Source of the DNA: Deltaproteobacteria bacterium IMCC39146
GTDB taxonomy: Bacteria; Desulfobacterota; Desulfuromonadia; Desulfuromonadales; BM103
Length of the DNA stretch: 64,000 bases
Reading direction: 5' to 3'
Assembly: GCA_030005635.1 (NCBI GenBank)
Contig: JARUHP010000022.1
Span: 1 to 64,000 of the forward strand
Part shown: piece after piece, positions 52,432 to 61,736 of the stretch
How the letters are laid out: each line of letters opens with the position of its first letter
How positions within the stretch are numbered: the first letter of the stretch is position 1
Notes under the pieces: generated by a model
The model's input: the letters and a program-made list of their open reading frames with translations, nothing else
Databases searched by the model: none
Told to the model about the DNA's origin: nothing
Position numbers and translations under genes: made by a program

Positions 52432-53337
52432 ATGCAGCAAGATGATTCACGGTCGGGAGTCTGGTTTGTCCTGATGGCGGCCATGTTATGGGGAACAACC
52501 GGGACGGCCCAGGCTTTTGCACCTGCCGGTTTCGATCCGATGGTTATCGGATTCTTACGTCTGGCGATCGGTGGCGTCTCCATGCTGTTGATTGTATTAA
52601 TGACCACTGGACTGTCGCAGATGAAAGGCTGGCCACTTAAAGCAACGCTTTCTGCCGCCCTGTTTACTGCGCTTTATCAAGCCTTCTTTTTTGCCGGTGT
52701 CGCCAAAACCGGAGTCGCTGTCGGGACTATTGTCGGTATCGGCAGTGCACCGGTTGCCGGTGGGCTGCTCGGTTATCTTTTCCGGGGAGAGCGCCCTGGG
52801 AGAAGTTGGTTTGTTGCGACGGCTCTTGCAATTATCGGTTGTGTTGTTTTGACCCTCAGCAGCGGTGGTGATGTTGTGATTGATCTGCTGGGTGTCGCAC
52901 TCGCTATCGGTGCCGGTGTTGCCTATGCAGCCTATACTCTGGTGATCAAGGGTTTGTTAGAAAAACACGACGCGAATGCTGTTATCGCGGTTGTTTTCTG
53001 TATTGGTGCCCTGATGCTTGCCCCTTTGTTAATCGGACGTGAAATGGCCTGGCTGGCGGCTCCTCGTAGTATTGCTGTCATAATCCACCTTGGCCTGGTA
53101 ACGGCCGCTCTCGCCTACTGGCTGTTTGCCCGTGGTTTGCAGCGGGTTCCGGTTGCCACTGCGGTCACCTTGACCCTGGCAGAGCCCTTGACTGCAGGTC
53201 TTTTGGGACTGTTGGTCCTGGGCGAACAACTGAATCCGGTTTCCTTTGTTGGTATAGCCCTGATTTTCTCCGGTTTGGCGGTCCTCACTCTGGGGGGGCG
53301 CGCTACCCCGGAAGTCCCTGCGGAATTTGGAGGTTGA
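52432..53337 (+). CDS. EamA/DMT-family transporter
   Basis: This protein of 301 residues has ten hydrophobic segments in two EamA repeats: WFVLMAAMLWGTTGTAQAF with FLRLAIGGVSML in the first, and ALAIGAGVAYAAYTLVIKG with LTLAEPLTAGLLGLLVLGE in the second. I take the ATG at 52432, with GGGAG seven bases upstream, rather than the GTG at 52411. The next EamA gene begins five bases after its stop, so the pair may be co-expressed or act together. Confidence 0.9.
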   Translation: MQQDDSRSGVWFVLMAAMLWGTTGTAQAFAPAGFDPMVIGFLRLAIGGVSMLLIVLMTTGLSQMKGWPLKATLSAALFTALYQAFFFAGVAKTGVAVGTIVGIGSAPVAGGLLGYLFRGERPGRSWFVATALAIIGCVVLTLSSGGDVVIDLLGVALAIGAGVAYAAYTLVIKGLLEKHDANAVIAVVFCIGALMLAPLLIGREMAWLAAPRSIAVIIHLGLVTAALAYWLFARGLQRVPVATAVTLTLAEPLTAGLLGLLVLGEQLNPVSFVGIALIFSGLAVLTLGGRATPEVPAEFGG

Positions 53338-53341
53338 CCAA

Positions 53342-54238
53342 ATGGTCAATCAACGCAAGGCATACATCTACGCAATCAGCACGGTTTTAATCTGGTCAAC
53401 GGTCGCTTCAGCGTTCAAAATTTCCCTGCGGACATTGTCCCCTGCACACCTGTTACTTTACGCCAACCTGGCTTCGGTCTTGTTGCTTGGTGTCATCCTG
53501 CTGTTTCGTCGCGAGTTGGGTCTGGCTTTGCCAAAAAATAGTCAGGAATGGCTCCGTTCAGCTGGCTTGGGAATCCTCAACCCCTTTCTCTATTACCTGA
53601 TTCTGTTGAAGGCGTACGAACTGCTTCCGGCCCAGGTCGCTCAACCACTTAACAGCACCTGGGCTATCACGCTCTCGATTCTCGCCGTACCATTACTCAA
53701 GCAGAAGCTTTCTTTTCGTGAGATCCTTGCGATCCTGGTCAGCTTTTGTGGTGTTGTGGTGATTTCGACCCACGGCGATCCGTTTGGGATGAATTTTTCC
53801 GATCCCTTTGGGGTCGCCCTGGCCTTAGGGAGCACGATTGTCTGGGCGCTCTACTGGATTCTCAATGTCAGGGACAGCAGACCACCTCTGGCTGGCCTCT
53901 TTATGAACTTCCTCTGTGCGCTGCCATTGACCCTGATCTATTGCCTGGTTTTTACCGAAATGCAAAAACCTGACCTGACCGGTTTTCTCGGGGCTGTCTA
54001 TGTCGGTTGCTTTGAGATGGGAATATCTTTCGTGCTCTGGTTGCAGGCACTTAAATACACTGCCAGTGCAGCGAGGATCAGTAGTATCGTCTTTATGTTG
54101 CCTTTTTTCTCTCTGATCCTGATCCATTTTCTGGTTGGCGAAGAGATTCTGCCGTCGACTTTTTATGGCTTGGTTTTGATTGTGGTGGGGTTGGTTTTGC
54201 AACAGCTTGTGAAAAGCAAAGCCGCTGGTGTTGATTGA
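53342..54238 (+). CDS. EamA/DMT-family transporter
   Basis: This second DMT protein of 298 residues has ten hydrophobic segments: YAISTVLIWSTVASAFKI at the start and the EamA loops LNSTWAITLSILAVPLLKQ and YTASAARISSIVFMLPFFS. GGAGG eight bases before the ATG at 53342 fixes the start. It is clearly different in sequence from its upstream neighbour, so this is not a recent duplicate. Confidence 0.9.
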   Translation: MVNQRKAYIYAISTVLIWSTVASAFKISLRTLSPAHLLLYANLASVLLLGVILLFRRELGLALPKNSQEWLRSAGLGILNPFLYYLILLKAYELLPAQVAQPLNSTWAITLSILAVPLLKQKLSFREILAILVSFCGVVVISTHGDPFGMNFSDPFGVALALGSTIVWALYWILNVRDSRPPLAGLFMNFLCALPLTLIYCLVFTEMQKPDLTGFLGAVYVGCFEMGISFVLWLQALKYTASAARISSIVFMLPFFSLILIHFLVGEEILPSTFYGLVLIVVGLVLQQLVKSKAAGVD

Positions 54239-54305
54239 TGCTGATTTAATGATTATATTAATGGTGCAGTCTAATAAAGCCTTTCTTAAGTAAGAGTGAC
54301 TGAAG

Positions 54306-54533
54306 ATGATGAAGATCAATGTCAAACTCGTTGGCATGTTTCGCATTGGCCGATTCAATGAGAAAAGGCTTGAGTATCCTTCCGATGCAAGGGTCTTCGA
54401 TATTGTTGAGGATCTCCAGCTACCTAAGGATGTTCTTGGTATCATTCTCATCAATGGGCTGCATGCAGGAGAACAAGACAGCCTCAAAGATGGTGACGCT
54501 TTGTCTCTCCTTCCTATGCTGGACGGAGGTTAA
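54306..54533 (+). CDS. MoaD/ThiS-like sulfur-carrier protein
   Basis: This protein of 75 residues has the ubiquitin-like fold order and the C-terminal Gly-Gly (LLPMLDGG) that is adenylated and thiolated in MoaD and ThiS. INVKLVGMFRIGRF is the first strand pair. It lies 61 bases before the aldehyde:ferredoxin oxidoreductase gene, a common place for a carrier that helps make the tungsten-pterin cofactor. Two ATG codons (54306 and 54309) are possible. No strong ribosome binding site is seen. Confidence 0.82.
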   Translation: MMKINVKLVGMFRIGRFNEKRLEYPSDARVFDIVEDLQLPKDVLGIILINGLHAGEQDSLKDGDALSLLPMLDGG

Positions 54534-54594
54534 GAAGAGCCATTACCATAGATTTGTCTGCAATGAATGTTTTTTGGAGTAAGGAGGAAAATCG

Positions 54595-56436
54595 ATGAGA
54601 TTTTTGACTACTGATCCCGCTGCTGAGTCATCCAATATCCTCTATAAGCGCTGTACCATCGACTTGAGAACAGTTGAACAGCGCATGGAAGAGACTCCCT
54701 GCCGCAATCTGGAGGATGTGCTAGGAGGCTTCGGCCGCTCATTTCAGGATTTAGCCCGGCGGCAAATTAATAACGCTTATTGCGACGAGAACCCTTTAAT
54801 CGTCAACACCGGTCTACTGACCGGCAGCAGTGCCATGACCGGCATGCGTACATACTTCTCCGGTTACAGCCCGATCAAAGGTTCCAAGGCGGGGCTTCCT
54901 GCCGCCATGTGGTCGACAGGCAGTGGCAAGTTCGGCGCCAAGTTCAAATGGACGGGTCTGGATGAGCTGATTTTCGAAAACCGCTCAGAACAGCCGGTCT
55001 ATGTGGTGATTAAGGAGACTGATGCAGGGCCGCAGGTCGAATTGAAACCCGCCGAGCGCTTACTTGGTCTTTCGACCCATGACAAAATCATGGCCCTACA
55101 GAAAGATTATCCTGATGCCCACTTTGCCGCCATCGGCCAAGCCGGGGAGAACTGGCAGAACAACTTTATGGGTGCTGTCGCCCTTTCCACAGAGAATCAG
55201 CTCAAAGAGAAAGAAGACAAGTGTCGATTCGCAGGGCGTGGCGGTATGGGCAGCCTGATGGGTTATAAGAACATCCTTGCCCTGGTGGCGCAAAGCAGTG
55301 ACAAGCTTAAACCCTTATCCGAAGCGGTGAAGAAAGTTAACCTCAATGTCGTCAAAGGGGGCGGCTCCGCCCGCATTCAACCGATCAGTCGTGGCGGTGG
55401 CGGCGGGACCTGGGCTGCCTACGATGTTCTGCAGGAATTCCACGCGGTGCCGGTCAATAATTTCCGTCCACAAGGAAATGCGATTCCAGAGAAGTTATTC
55501 CGTGAAAATGTCGAGAAAGAGTACGATATCAAGTCGCAGGCCTGCTACCGCTGCGGCATCACCTGTCACAATAATATTTCTGAGAAGAACGCCGACGGCA
55601 GCAAGGGCGAGTTCCTGGCCAAGTTCGACTACGAGCCACTCAACCTGCTCGGCACCAATATCGGTATTCACGATGCCGGCCAGGCCGCACGCCTGATTCA
55701 GCTTAGTGATAACTACGGCATGGATGCCATTTCTCTCGGTGCGACCATCTCTTATGCATTGTCCTACAACGAAAGGCATCCGCAAAAAACGTTTCTCAAC
55801 GGCGCGACCTTTGGTGATTATGAAAAGATTCATGAGCTGATCATTCAGGCTGGAGAGGGGAAACTACCGGAGATCGGCCAGGGCTCCATGCGACTCTCGC
55901 AAAGTCTCAACGAAACCTGCTACGCTTACCATGTTAAAGGCCTGGAGATCCCAGCGTATCAACCGGAAACCAATCCTGGTTACGCCTGGGCGATTGCCGG
56001 AGGGCACATGTCGATGGGGACCTACGGTTTGCTGACCCGTGAGGGCAAGTCGGATCTGGACTCCTGGGTAAAAGGGATCACCGAAGATAAGCTGCACATT
56101 GTCGGGTTTGATATGATCGGCCTGTGTAAATTCTTCGACATTGCCAAGGGCATCGGCACACAGATGGTGGTTGATTGTCTGAAGAGCGAATTTGATCTGG
56201 ATGTCAGTATCGATAACATCCGTGCTGCAGTACGCCGTTCTTTTCTGCGTGGACTGGCTCTTGAGTTACGACAGGGTTACACCAAAGCCGAGTTCTGTCT
56301 GCCGGCCGAGGTGTTTGAGAATCCGAACCAGAACATCAAGTTGCCTAATATTACCAGCCCGGAATTTATTGAAAAGCTGGAGAAACGAGTCTGGGAAATC
56401 TTTGAGCCAGAACTTGAAGGGTTGCTTAACGCATAA
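54595..56436 (+). CDS. aor: Aldehyde:ferredoxin oxidoreductase
   Basis: AOR interconverts aldehydes and carboxylates with ferredoxin, using a tungsten-bispterin and a 4Fe-4S cluster. At 613 residues it is full length. The N-terminal domain carries LLTGSSAMTGMRTYFSGYSP and GRGGMGSLMGYKN. The cluster ligands are in CYRCGITCHNN with the fourth Cys in MIGLCKFFD. AAGGAGG seven bases before the ATG fixes the start. It sits between its likely cofactor helper and an aldehyde dehydrogenase, so a low-potential and an NAD(P)-dependent route for aldehydes are encoded side by side. Confidence 0.93.
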   Translation: MRFLTTDPAAESSNILYKRCTIDLRTVEQRMEETPCRNLEDVLGGFGRSFQDLARRQINNAYCDENPLIVNTGLLTGSSAMTGMRTYFSGYSPIKGSKAGLPAAMWSTGSGKFGAKFKWTGLDELIFENRSEQPVYVVIKETDAGPQVELKPAERLLGLSTHDKIMALQKDYPDAHFAAIGQAGENWQNNFMGAVALSTENQLKEKEDKCRFAGRGGMGSLMGYKNILALVAQSSDKLKPLSEAVKKVNLNVVKGGGSARIQPISRGGGGGTWAAYDVLQEFHAVPVNNFRPQGNAIPEKLFRENVEKEYDIKSQACYRCGITCHNNISEKNADGSKGEFLAKFDYEPLNLLGTNIGIHDAGQAARLIQLSDNYGMDAISLGATISYALSYNERHPQKTFLNGATFGDYEKIHELIIQAGEGKLPEIGQGSMRLSQSLNETCYAYHVKGLEIPAYQPETNPGYAWAIAGGHMSMGTYGLLTREGKSDLDSWVKGITEDKLHIVGFDMIGLCKFFDIAKGIGTQMVVDCLKSEFDLDVSIDNIRAAVRRSFLRGLALELRQGYTKAEFCLPAEVFENPNQNIKLPNITSPEFIEKLEKRVWEIFEPELEGLLNA

Positions 56437-56462
56437 CTTGATGGAGTGAGAGAAAATATCTT

Positions 56463-58049
56463 ATGTGCCTGACTGGAAATCCGCTGATTGGTTCAAGCTA
56501 CGCGTTCACTGGAGAACAGACCTTCCAGGCGGTTAACCCCGAAACGGGAGCGGCTCTGGAGCCCCTCTTTTATGAAGGGACCTCTCAAGATGTGGATCGT
56601 GCGGCGGCTTTGGCCGAAAAAGCTTTTGACGCTTACAGGGCCACAGACAATATAAAACGGGGAGACTTTCTCGAGACCATTGCTACAGAGTTGTTGAGTC
56701 TTGAAGGAGTTCTGGTTGATCGCGCCATGCAGGAAACCGGTCTCCCTGAAGCACGTCTTGTTGGTGAGCTGGGCCGGACTGCCATTCAGTTGAAACTTTT
56801 TGCCCAAGTGGTCAAAGAGGGCTCTTATGTGGAGGCGCGTATCGATCGCGCCCTCCCGGATCGATTCCCTGTTCCCAAGCCAGACCTTCGTCAGATTCTT
56901 ATTCCTTTGGGGCCGGTTGCGGTCTTCGGTGCCAGCAACTTCCCGCTTGCCTTTTCTGTCGCCGGTGGCGATACGGCCTCAGCTTTGGCTGCCGGGTGTC
57001 CGGTTGTGGTTAAAGGCCATCCAGCTCACCCGGGAACCTCCGAATTAGCCGGACAGGCTATCAAGAATGCTGTCAGGAAGTGTGCGTTGCCAGAAGGGAT
57101 TTTTAGCCTGGTTCAGGGTAGTGGTTTTGAGGTTGGTGCCTCTCTTGTCGAACATCCTCGTATCAAGGCGGTTGCTTTTACCGGTTCTCTTGCCGGCGGC
57201 CGGGCCCTTTTCGACCTGGCGTCATCGCGTCCGGAGCCGATTCCTGTTTATGCTGAAATGGGCAGTGTTAACCCCGTTTTTCTGTTGCCTCAGGCATTGC
57301 AGGAATATGGTGACAGCTTGGCCAAGGATTTTGTGGAGTCGGTGACCCTCGGTGTCGGACAATTCTGCACCTCTCCGGGTCTCTTGTTTGCTATCAAGGG
57401 GCCGGCTTTGGAAGCCTTTGTGAGCAAAGCAGCAGAGCTGCTGTCGCAAAAGCCTCCAGGTGTTGTGTTGCATGCGGGAATCAAAGAGAATTTTCAGCAG
57501 GGCATTAAACGGTTGATAAGCATCAAAGGCGTTGTCAGGGTTGGGGGTGAAGACCTTCAGAAGGCAGGCTGTTTAGTGAACCCTGTCTTGTTGCAAACCG
57601 ATGCTAAGGTCTTGTTTGAAAATCCCGGGATCGGTGAAGAGGTGTTCGGTCCCTCTGCTGTGGTCGTTGTTTGTGATTCCCGAGAAGAGATGATGATTGC
57701 AGCTCAAAATCTTCAGGGTCAATTGACTGCGACCGTTCACGGCAAGGATCTTGAGGTGGAAGATTACGCCGAGCTCTTCAGGAAGCTTGAACGCAGGGTC
57801 GGCAGGGTTCTCGTGGGAGGCTTCCCAACTGGCGTGGAGGTTTGCGACTCAATGAACCACGGAGGGCCTTATCCGGCATCGACGGATAGTCGTTCCACTT
57901 CAGTCGGTTCGGCAGCGATCAAGAGGTTCTTACGTCCGGTGTGTTACCAGAACTTTCCTCAGACAATGCTTCCTGAGCCACTGAAGAACAAAAACGAGCA
58001 TAATCTTTGGAGACTGGTTGACGGCACTTTGACCCGTGATGATACCTAG
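56463..58049 (+). CDS. Aldehyde dehydrogenase, alpha-ketoglutarate-semialdehyde type
   Basis: This protein of 528 residues belongs to the ALDH group that oxidises 2,5-dioxopentanoate to 2-oxoglutarate. The catalytic Cys is in GQFCTSPGLL, the general base Glu in YAEMGSVNPVF, and FGASNFPLAFSVAGGDTASA is typical of the group. So is the C-terminal HGGPYPASTD followed by FLRPVCYQNFPQ. 2,5-dioxopentanoate arises in aerobic hydroxyproline and in pentonate breakdown, which is notable so close to hypD. The ATG is 27 bases after the aor stop. Other aldehyde substrates are possible. Confidence 0.85.
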   Translation: MCLTGNPLIGSSYAFTGEQTFQAVNPETGAALEPLFYEGTSQDVDRAAALAEKAFDAYRATDNIKRGDFLETIATELLSLEGVLVDRAMQETGLPEARLVGELGRTAIQLKLFAQVVKEGSYVEARIDRALPDRFPVPKPDLRQILIPLGPVAVFGASNFPLAFSVAGGDTASALAAGCPVVVKGHPAHPGTSELAGQAIKNAVRKCALPEGIFSLVQGSGFEVGASLVEHPRIKAVAFTGSLAGGRALFDLASSRPEPIPVYAEMGSVNPVFLLPQALQEYGDSLAKDFVESVTLGVGQFCTSPGLLFAIKGPALEAFVSKAAELLSQKPPGVVLHAGIKENFQQGIKRLISIKGVVRVGGEDLQKAGCLVNPVLLQTDAKVLFENPGIGEEVFGPSAVVVVCDSREEMMIAAQNLQGQLTATVHGKDLEVEDYAELFRKLERRVGRVLVGGFPTGVEVCDSMNHGGPYPASTDSRSTSVGSAAIKRFLRPVCYQNFPQTMLPEPLKNKNEHNLWRLVDGTLTRDDT

Positions 58050-58088
58050 TTACAGCAAGGGCAGTCTGGTTGGCAGGAGTAAGAGCCT

Positions 58089-58724
58089 CTACTCCGGGTT
58101 GTGATCCGGCTTCTCGGATGTAGGATTTGCTGCCTTTTTGTGGGTAAAAACCTTAACCATGCCTAGTAATCCAATCAGCGTAAAGAACACCCCACGCAAC
58201 TTGCCTGGTTCCTTGCCCTCACTCAAAAAAATCACATCGTCAGCTATGTTCAGGTCGGTCTCTTTTGCCAGATCGATCAGTTTCTGTCGATTTCCCCGGG
58301 CTATCAGCCCAGCGACCAGCATACCAGTGATATCTCGTTGCCCTTTAAATTCAGCGCCATGCTTGCGGCGGAAGTCCCTCTTTTCCGGCAGCGTGTCGGT
58401 AAAGAAGTGGTAGTCCTGAAAGAGCTTCAATTGGTGTGGGTCCCGCGTTTCAACCATAACATGAATCTGCTCCTGGTCGGGGTCAGCAACAAGCGGCACC
58501 AGAAGAGCTTCCATCTCCAGGGAACCGGAGGTGGAGATGGCACGATCAAGGTCCTGGTAGCCAGCTCTAGCTTCAAGCCATTCAGCGGGTGCGCCGATCT
58601 GCTCCAGGGTTTCAATGCTGACCGGTTGCGGGGCTAGATTGTTATACCAGAGGGTCAGGTCACTCACACCTAGAAACAGGAGGACCAGGCAGACGGCAAT
58701 CAGTGTGTAGCGGAAACGGCGCAT
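58089..58724 (-). CDS. Hypothetical membrane-anchored protein
   Basis: This protein of 211 residues has a hydrophobic segment at about residues 6-27 (YTLIAVCLVLLFLGVSDLTLW) and another near the C-terminus (GVFFTLIGLLGMVKVF). The region between them is about 140 residues long, probably periplasmic, and charged. I do not recognise it. It lies just downstream of the acetate symporter gene, from which it is separated by a strong terminator, and converges on the aldehyde dehydrogenase gene. Confidence 0.65.
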   Translation of the reverse strand: MRRFRYTLIAVCLVLLFLGVSDLTLWYNNLAPQPVSIETLEQIGAPAEWLEARAGYQDLDRAISTSGSLEMEALLVPLVADPDQEQIHVMVETRDPHQLKLFQDYHFFTDTLPEKRDFRRKHGAEFKGQRDITGMLVAGLIARGNRQKLIDLAKETDLNIADDVIFLSEGKEPGKLRGVFFTLIGLLGMVKVFTHKKAANPTSEKPDHNPE

Positions 58725-58764
58725 GAAATATATCCAGTGTTGTTAGATTACATAAAAAGGAAAA

Positions 58765-58791
58765 GAGAGGGGCTGCAGAGCAGCCCCTCTC
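58765..58791 (-). terminator. Intrinsic terminator after actP
   Basis: GAGAGGGGCTGC (58765-58776) pairs perfectly with GCAGCCCCTCTC (58780-58791). Read leftward it runs into TTTTCCTTTTT, so it ends the actP transcript. Confidence 0.88.
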
Positions 58792-58825
58792 TCTATTTAA
58801 CAGGTTGAACCTTTTCTTGCAAGGA

Positions 58826-60754
58826 TCAGGCTTCTGCGCCTTCCTCAACCATGGCGCCCTTCTTCTGAGTCATCAGTGAAATGATGATCAGGGTCAGAAC
58901 GCTAGCCGGGATGGAGATGGCTGCCGGGCTGTTGAAAGCGACAGGAGCATCCTGAGGCAGCAGACCGTAACGGATCCACATGTCAGGTGAAACCAGGATC
59001 AGGCCGAGAGAAGATGTTAGCCCGACAAAAATCGATGCTGCAACGCCCTGGGCTGTCGCTTTCTTCCAGAACAGGATCATCAGGATCGCAGGCAGGTTAG
59101 CTGAAGCTGCAACGGCGAAGGCCCAGCCGACCAGGAAGGAAACGTTCATGCCTTCAAAGATGATGCCTAGGTAGATGGCAATGCCGCCGATGACCATGGC
59201 AGAGATCTTGCCCGCTCTGACTTTACCGGCATCTGTCATGTTCATGCCGAGGAAGTTGTCCATCAGGTCGTGGGCAACGGCTCCGGCCGAGGCGACGATT
59301 AGACCCGAAACAGTACCGAGGACTGTGGCGAAGGCCAGAGATGAGATGACGGAGAAGAGTAGGACCCCGAAGGAGAGGGCCAGCAGCGGTGCCGACATGT
59401 TGTTGTCGGTAATGTTGATAACACCGTTGGTCATCGCACCCAGACCAAGATAAAGGGTCAGGATGTAGAAGAAGCCGATAGCGGCAATCGCGACGATGGT
59501 CGACTTACGGGCTGCTGCCTGGCTCGGTACCGTGTAGTAACGAATCAGGATGTGGGGCAGGGCCGCGGTGCCGCAGAAGAGTGCGAGCATCAGCGAGATG
59601 AAGTTGAACTTGTCGAGGCCGCTCGCGTTGTCAACTTTGAACTTCAAACCGGGACGCAGGATGCGGCTGCCCGGGGTCGGCTTCTGGTAGTAGATGGTGG
59701 TTGTGGTGTCGCCAACCTTGACGTACTTCTTGCCCCACAGGACCACGGTGCTGTCTTTGAAGCGGTTCAGAAACTCTAACGGGCCAACCGCACCGGTCTG
59801 AGCAATCTCTTTGCCATCGACGGTGATCTCCTTGATGTGGCCAACAGCAAAGAACTTGCCGTCTTCTTTCGGAGCGCCGTTATAAAGCTTGGTGCCGTCA
59901 GCCATCTTGGTGACGAAAAGAGCTTCAACCAGCTCGTAGCCGGTTGCTGCTTCTTTGAGATGCCAGACAGTTTCTGCGCCGTCTTGGGAGAGCTTGACAA
60001 AGCCTTCTTGGCCGAATTCAGAATCAAGGCCTTCAACCACATCGTAGCCTGCAACCTGTAGACTACCGTTGGTGACTTCGGCCTGCAGGGTTTGAAACTG
60101 ATGGTATTCCTTGGTGTCACCCTGGTTGGGGTCGGTACCGAGCCCGCGGAAAAGAACGAGGCCCACGACGACAGATGAGCAGATCAGCAGCAGTGCGCCT
60201 TTGAAGAACTGAACGTAAGTGGTCGAAGCCATACCCGCAGTGGCAACGATGATGGTAACAACCACACCAACGATGCAGACACCAACCCAGTGCGGCATGC
60301 CGAGCAGAGGCTGAACCAGAACGCCGGCACCGACCATTTGCGGAATCAGGTAGAAAACCGAGACGACCAGTGTTGAAATGGCCGCCATCAACTGAATCGC
60401 CTTGGAGTTGAACTTGGAGTCGAGAGCGTCGGTGAAGGTGTACTTACCGAGGCGCTTCATCGGTTCTGCGACCAGGAAGAGAGCGACCATCCAACCGGCT
60501 AGGTAGCCGATGGAGTACATCCAACCATCGAAACCAGCGGTTGCGATCATGCCGCAAATACCGAGAAAGGAGGCCGCAGAAAGGTAATCACCAGCGAAAG
60601 CGATACCGTTAGTAAACCAGTGAATGTTACCGCCGGCAGCGTAGTAGCCGTCAGCTGTAGAGGTGCGGCGGGCAAGGTAGAAAGAGAGGCCGAGAACGAA
60701 AAGAACAAAAAAGCAAAACAGGCCGATGGCTATCGGCGATTGTGTATATATCAT
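58826..60754 (-). CDS. actP: Acetate/solute:sodium symporter with periplasmic insertion
   Basis: This SSS-family protein of 642 residues should import acetate or another monocarboxylate with a cation. Hydrophobic segments cover residues 5-28, 48-95 and 118-203. Then comes a soluble stretch of about 175 residues (204-380) before the membrane part resumes at FNFISLMLALFCGTAALPHIL. E. coli ActP, as I know it, is about 550 residues and lacks this block; similar long forms occur in Geobacter. FAGDYLSAASFLG is the typical first core motif. A DUF485 gene lies 18 bases upstream on the same strand, the usual partner. Confidence 0.88.
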   Translation of the reverse strand: MIYTQSPIAIGLFCFFVLFVLGLSFYLARRTSTADGYYAAGGNIHWFTNGIAFAGDYLSAASFLGICGMIATAGFDGWMYSIGYLAGWMVALFLVAEPMKRLGKYTFTDALDSKFNSKAIQLMAAISTLVVSVFYLIPQMVGAGVLVQPLLGMPHWVGVCIVGVVVTIIVATAGMASTTYVQFFKGALLLICSSVVVGLVLFRGLGTDPNQGDTKEYHQFQTLQAEVTNGSLQVAGYDVVEGLDSEFGQEGFVKLSQDGAETVWHLKEAATGYELVEALFVTKMADGTKLYNGAPKEDGKFFAVGHIKEITVDGKEIAQTGAVGPLEFLNRFKDSTVVLWGKKYVKVGDTTTTIYYQKPTPGSRILRPGLKFKVDNASGLDKFNFISLMLALFCGTAALPHILIRYYTVPSQAAARKSTIVAIAAIGFFYILTLYLGLGAMTNGVINITDNNMSAPLLALSFGVLLFSVISSLAFATVLGTVSGLIVASAGAVAHDLMDNFLGMNMTDAGKVRAGKISAMVIGGIAIYLGIIFEGMNVSFLVGWAFAVAASANLPAILMILFWKKATAQGVAASIFVGLTSSLGLILVSPDMWIRYGLLPQDAPVAFNSPAAISIPASVLTLIIISLMTQKKGAMVEEGAEA

Positions 60755-60772
60755 AGTCTTAGTTCTCCCCTA

Positions 60773-61036
60773 TTAATTCAGGCGCGCTTCAGCGGCGGTA
60801 CAGAAATGGTTGTAGATGACAGCGAGCACTAAAGCGAAGACGATCAGGAAGAAGCCGTAGAGAACGGCCAGGGTCTGACCGAAGTAGACTTTTTCCATCA
60901 GTGCCGGGCTGACCGCATTGATAACGACAAAGCCGAAGTAGGTCAGGGTGTAGACGAAGAACATCGATATGCCGATTTTGCTCTTGTACGCGGCAGCGTT
61001 GTCCTTGCCGAGTTTTACTGCTGGTCCGTGTCCCAT
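60773..61036 (-). CDS. DUF485 small membrane protein
   Basis: This protein of 87 residues has two hydrophobic segments (ISMFFVYTLTYFGFVVINAV and TLAVLYGFFLIVFALVLAVIY) and is the DUF485 protein (YjcH type) found next to acetate permeases. GGAGT eight bases before the ATG at 61036 fixes the start. It is the first gene of the symporter transcript. Confidence 0.9.
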   Translation of the reverse strand: MGHGPAVKLGKDNAAAYKSKIGISMFFVYTLTYFGFVVINAVSPALMEKVYFGQTLAVLYGFFLIVFALVLAVIYNHFCTAAEARLN

Positions 61037-61559
61037 AGCTGTGACTCCTTTTCTCTCAGTGTTTTTTTTCTTCAGAAACAATGTGTGACAAATGTGCAAC
61101 AATAAATTGCGGAAACACCTATCGAGATGGCCCGCATAATAAATAAAGTTCTCTATACCGTATGCAATTGTTAGCTTGAAAAGGTCGTAAAACTGAGCGA
61201 TCCCTGCATTGTGAGCATTGATTAAGGTACTTATTCGTGAAAAACAACCACATCATGGGGTGGTAAATTTTGCGACATGATACGTCGTTCTAAAAAGAAG
61301 TCAATAGAAAATTTTCAGTAAATTAGCTAATTATAAGGCGTATAAGCATAAAGTATACGGAATAGCAGGAGATTTAACTTTTGTAAAAAAATAACCGATC
61401 GTGGGGATAAAAAGATGTTTTATCTTATCGGTTAAAAGGTCATCTATATGGTTGCGGCAATGTTGAAGAGAGTTCTTTACCCTACCGTCGGGGCACGTTA
61501 TAACGTCGATAAAAAAGGTCTGGAAATGAGGAGTCAGGTTGAAGGCAAGGGTACCAGGT
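61037..61559. other. Intergenic region before the symporter and DUF4177 genes
   Basis: This AT-rich stretch must hold the promoters of the leftward symporter operon and the rightward DUF4177 gene, but I see no strong consensus match. A bulged hairpin pairs TAACCGAT (61392-61399) and GATAAAA with TTTTATC and ATCGGTTA (61427-61434). Read leftward it runs into seven T, so it could stop leftward transcription. Confidence 0.4.
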
Positions 61560-61736
61560 ATGATCGAATATAAAGTTGTAGAGTTGGCTGTGGTAACGGA
61601 TGAATCGATTGAAGAGGTGCTGAATGAACGCACGGCTGAGGGCTGGCAGTTTGATGGCATTCAGTTCGTCATTCGCGAAGCCAGCAAGAGGCCTTCGATG
61701 GCTTTTGTCCTCTTTACCCGTAATCTGGTCAGCTAG
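61560..61736 (+). CDS. DUF4177-like small protein
   Basis: This protein of 58 residues begins MIEYKVVELAVVTDES and continues EEVLNERTAEGWQFDGI, the pattern of DUF4177 proteins. The function is unknown. The ATG at 61560 gives the family-typical start; frames further upstream have no support. Its stop codon TAG forms the first bases of a MITE-like element. Confidence 0.7.
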   Translation: MIEYKVVELAVVTDESIEEVLNERTAEGWQFDGIQFVIREASKRPSMAFVLFTRNLVS

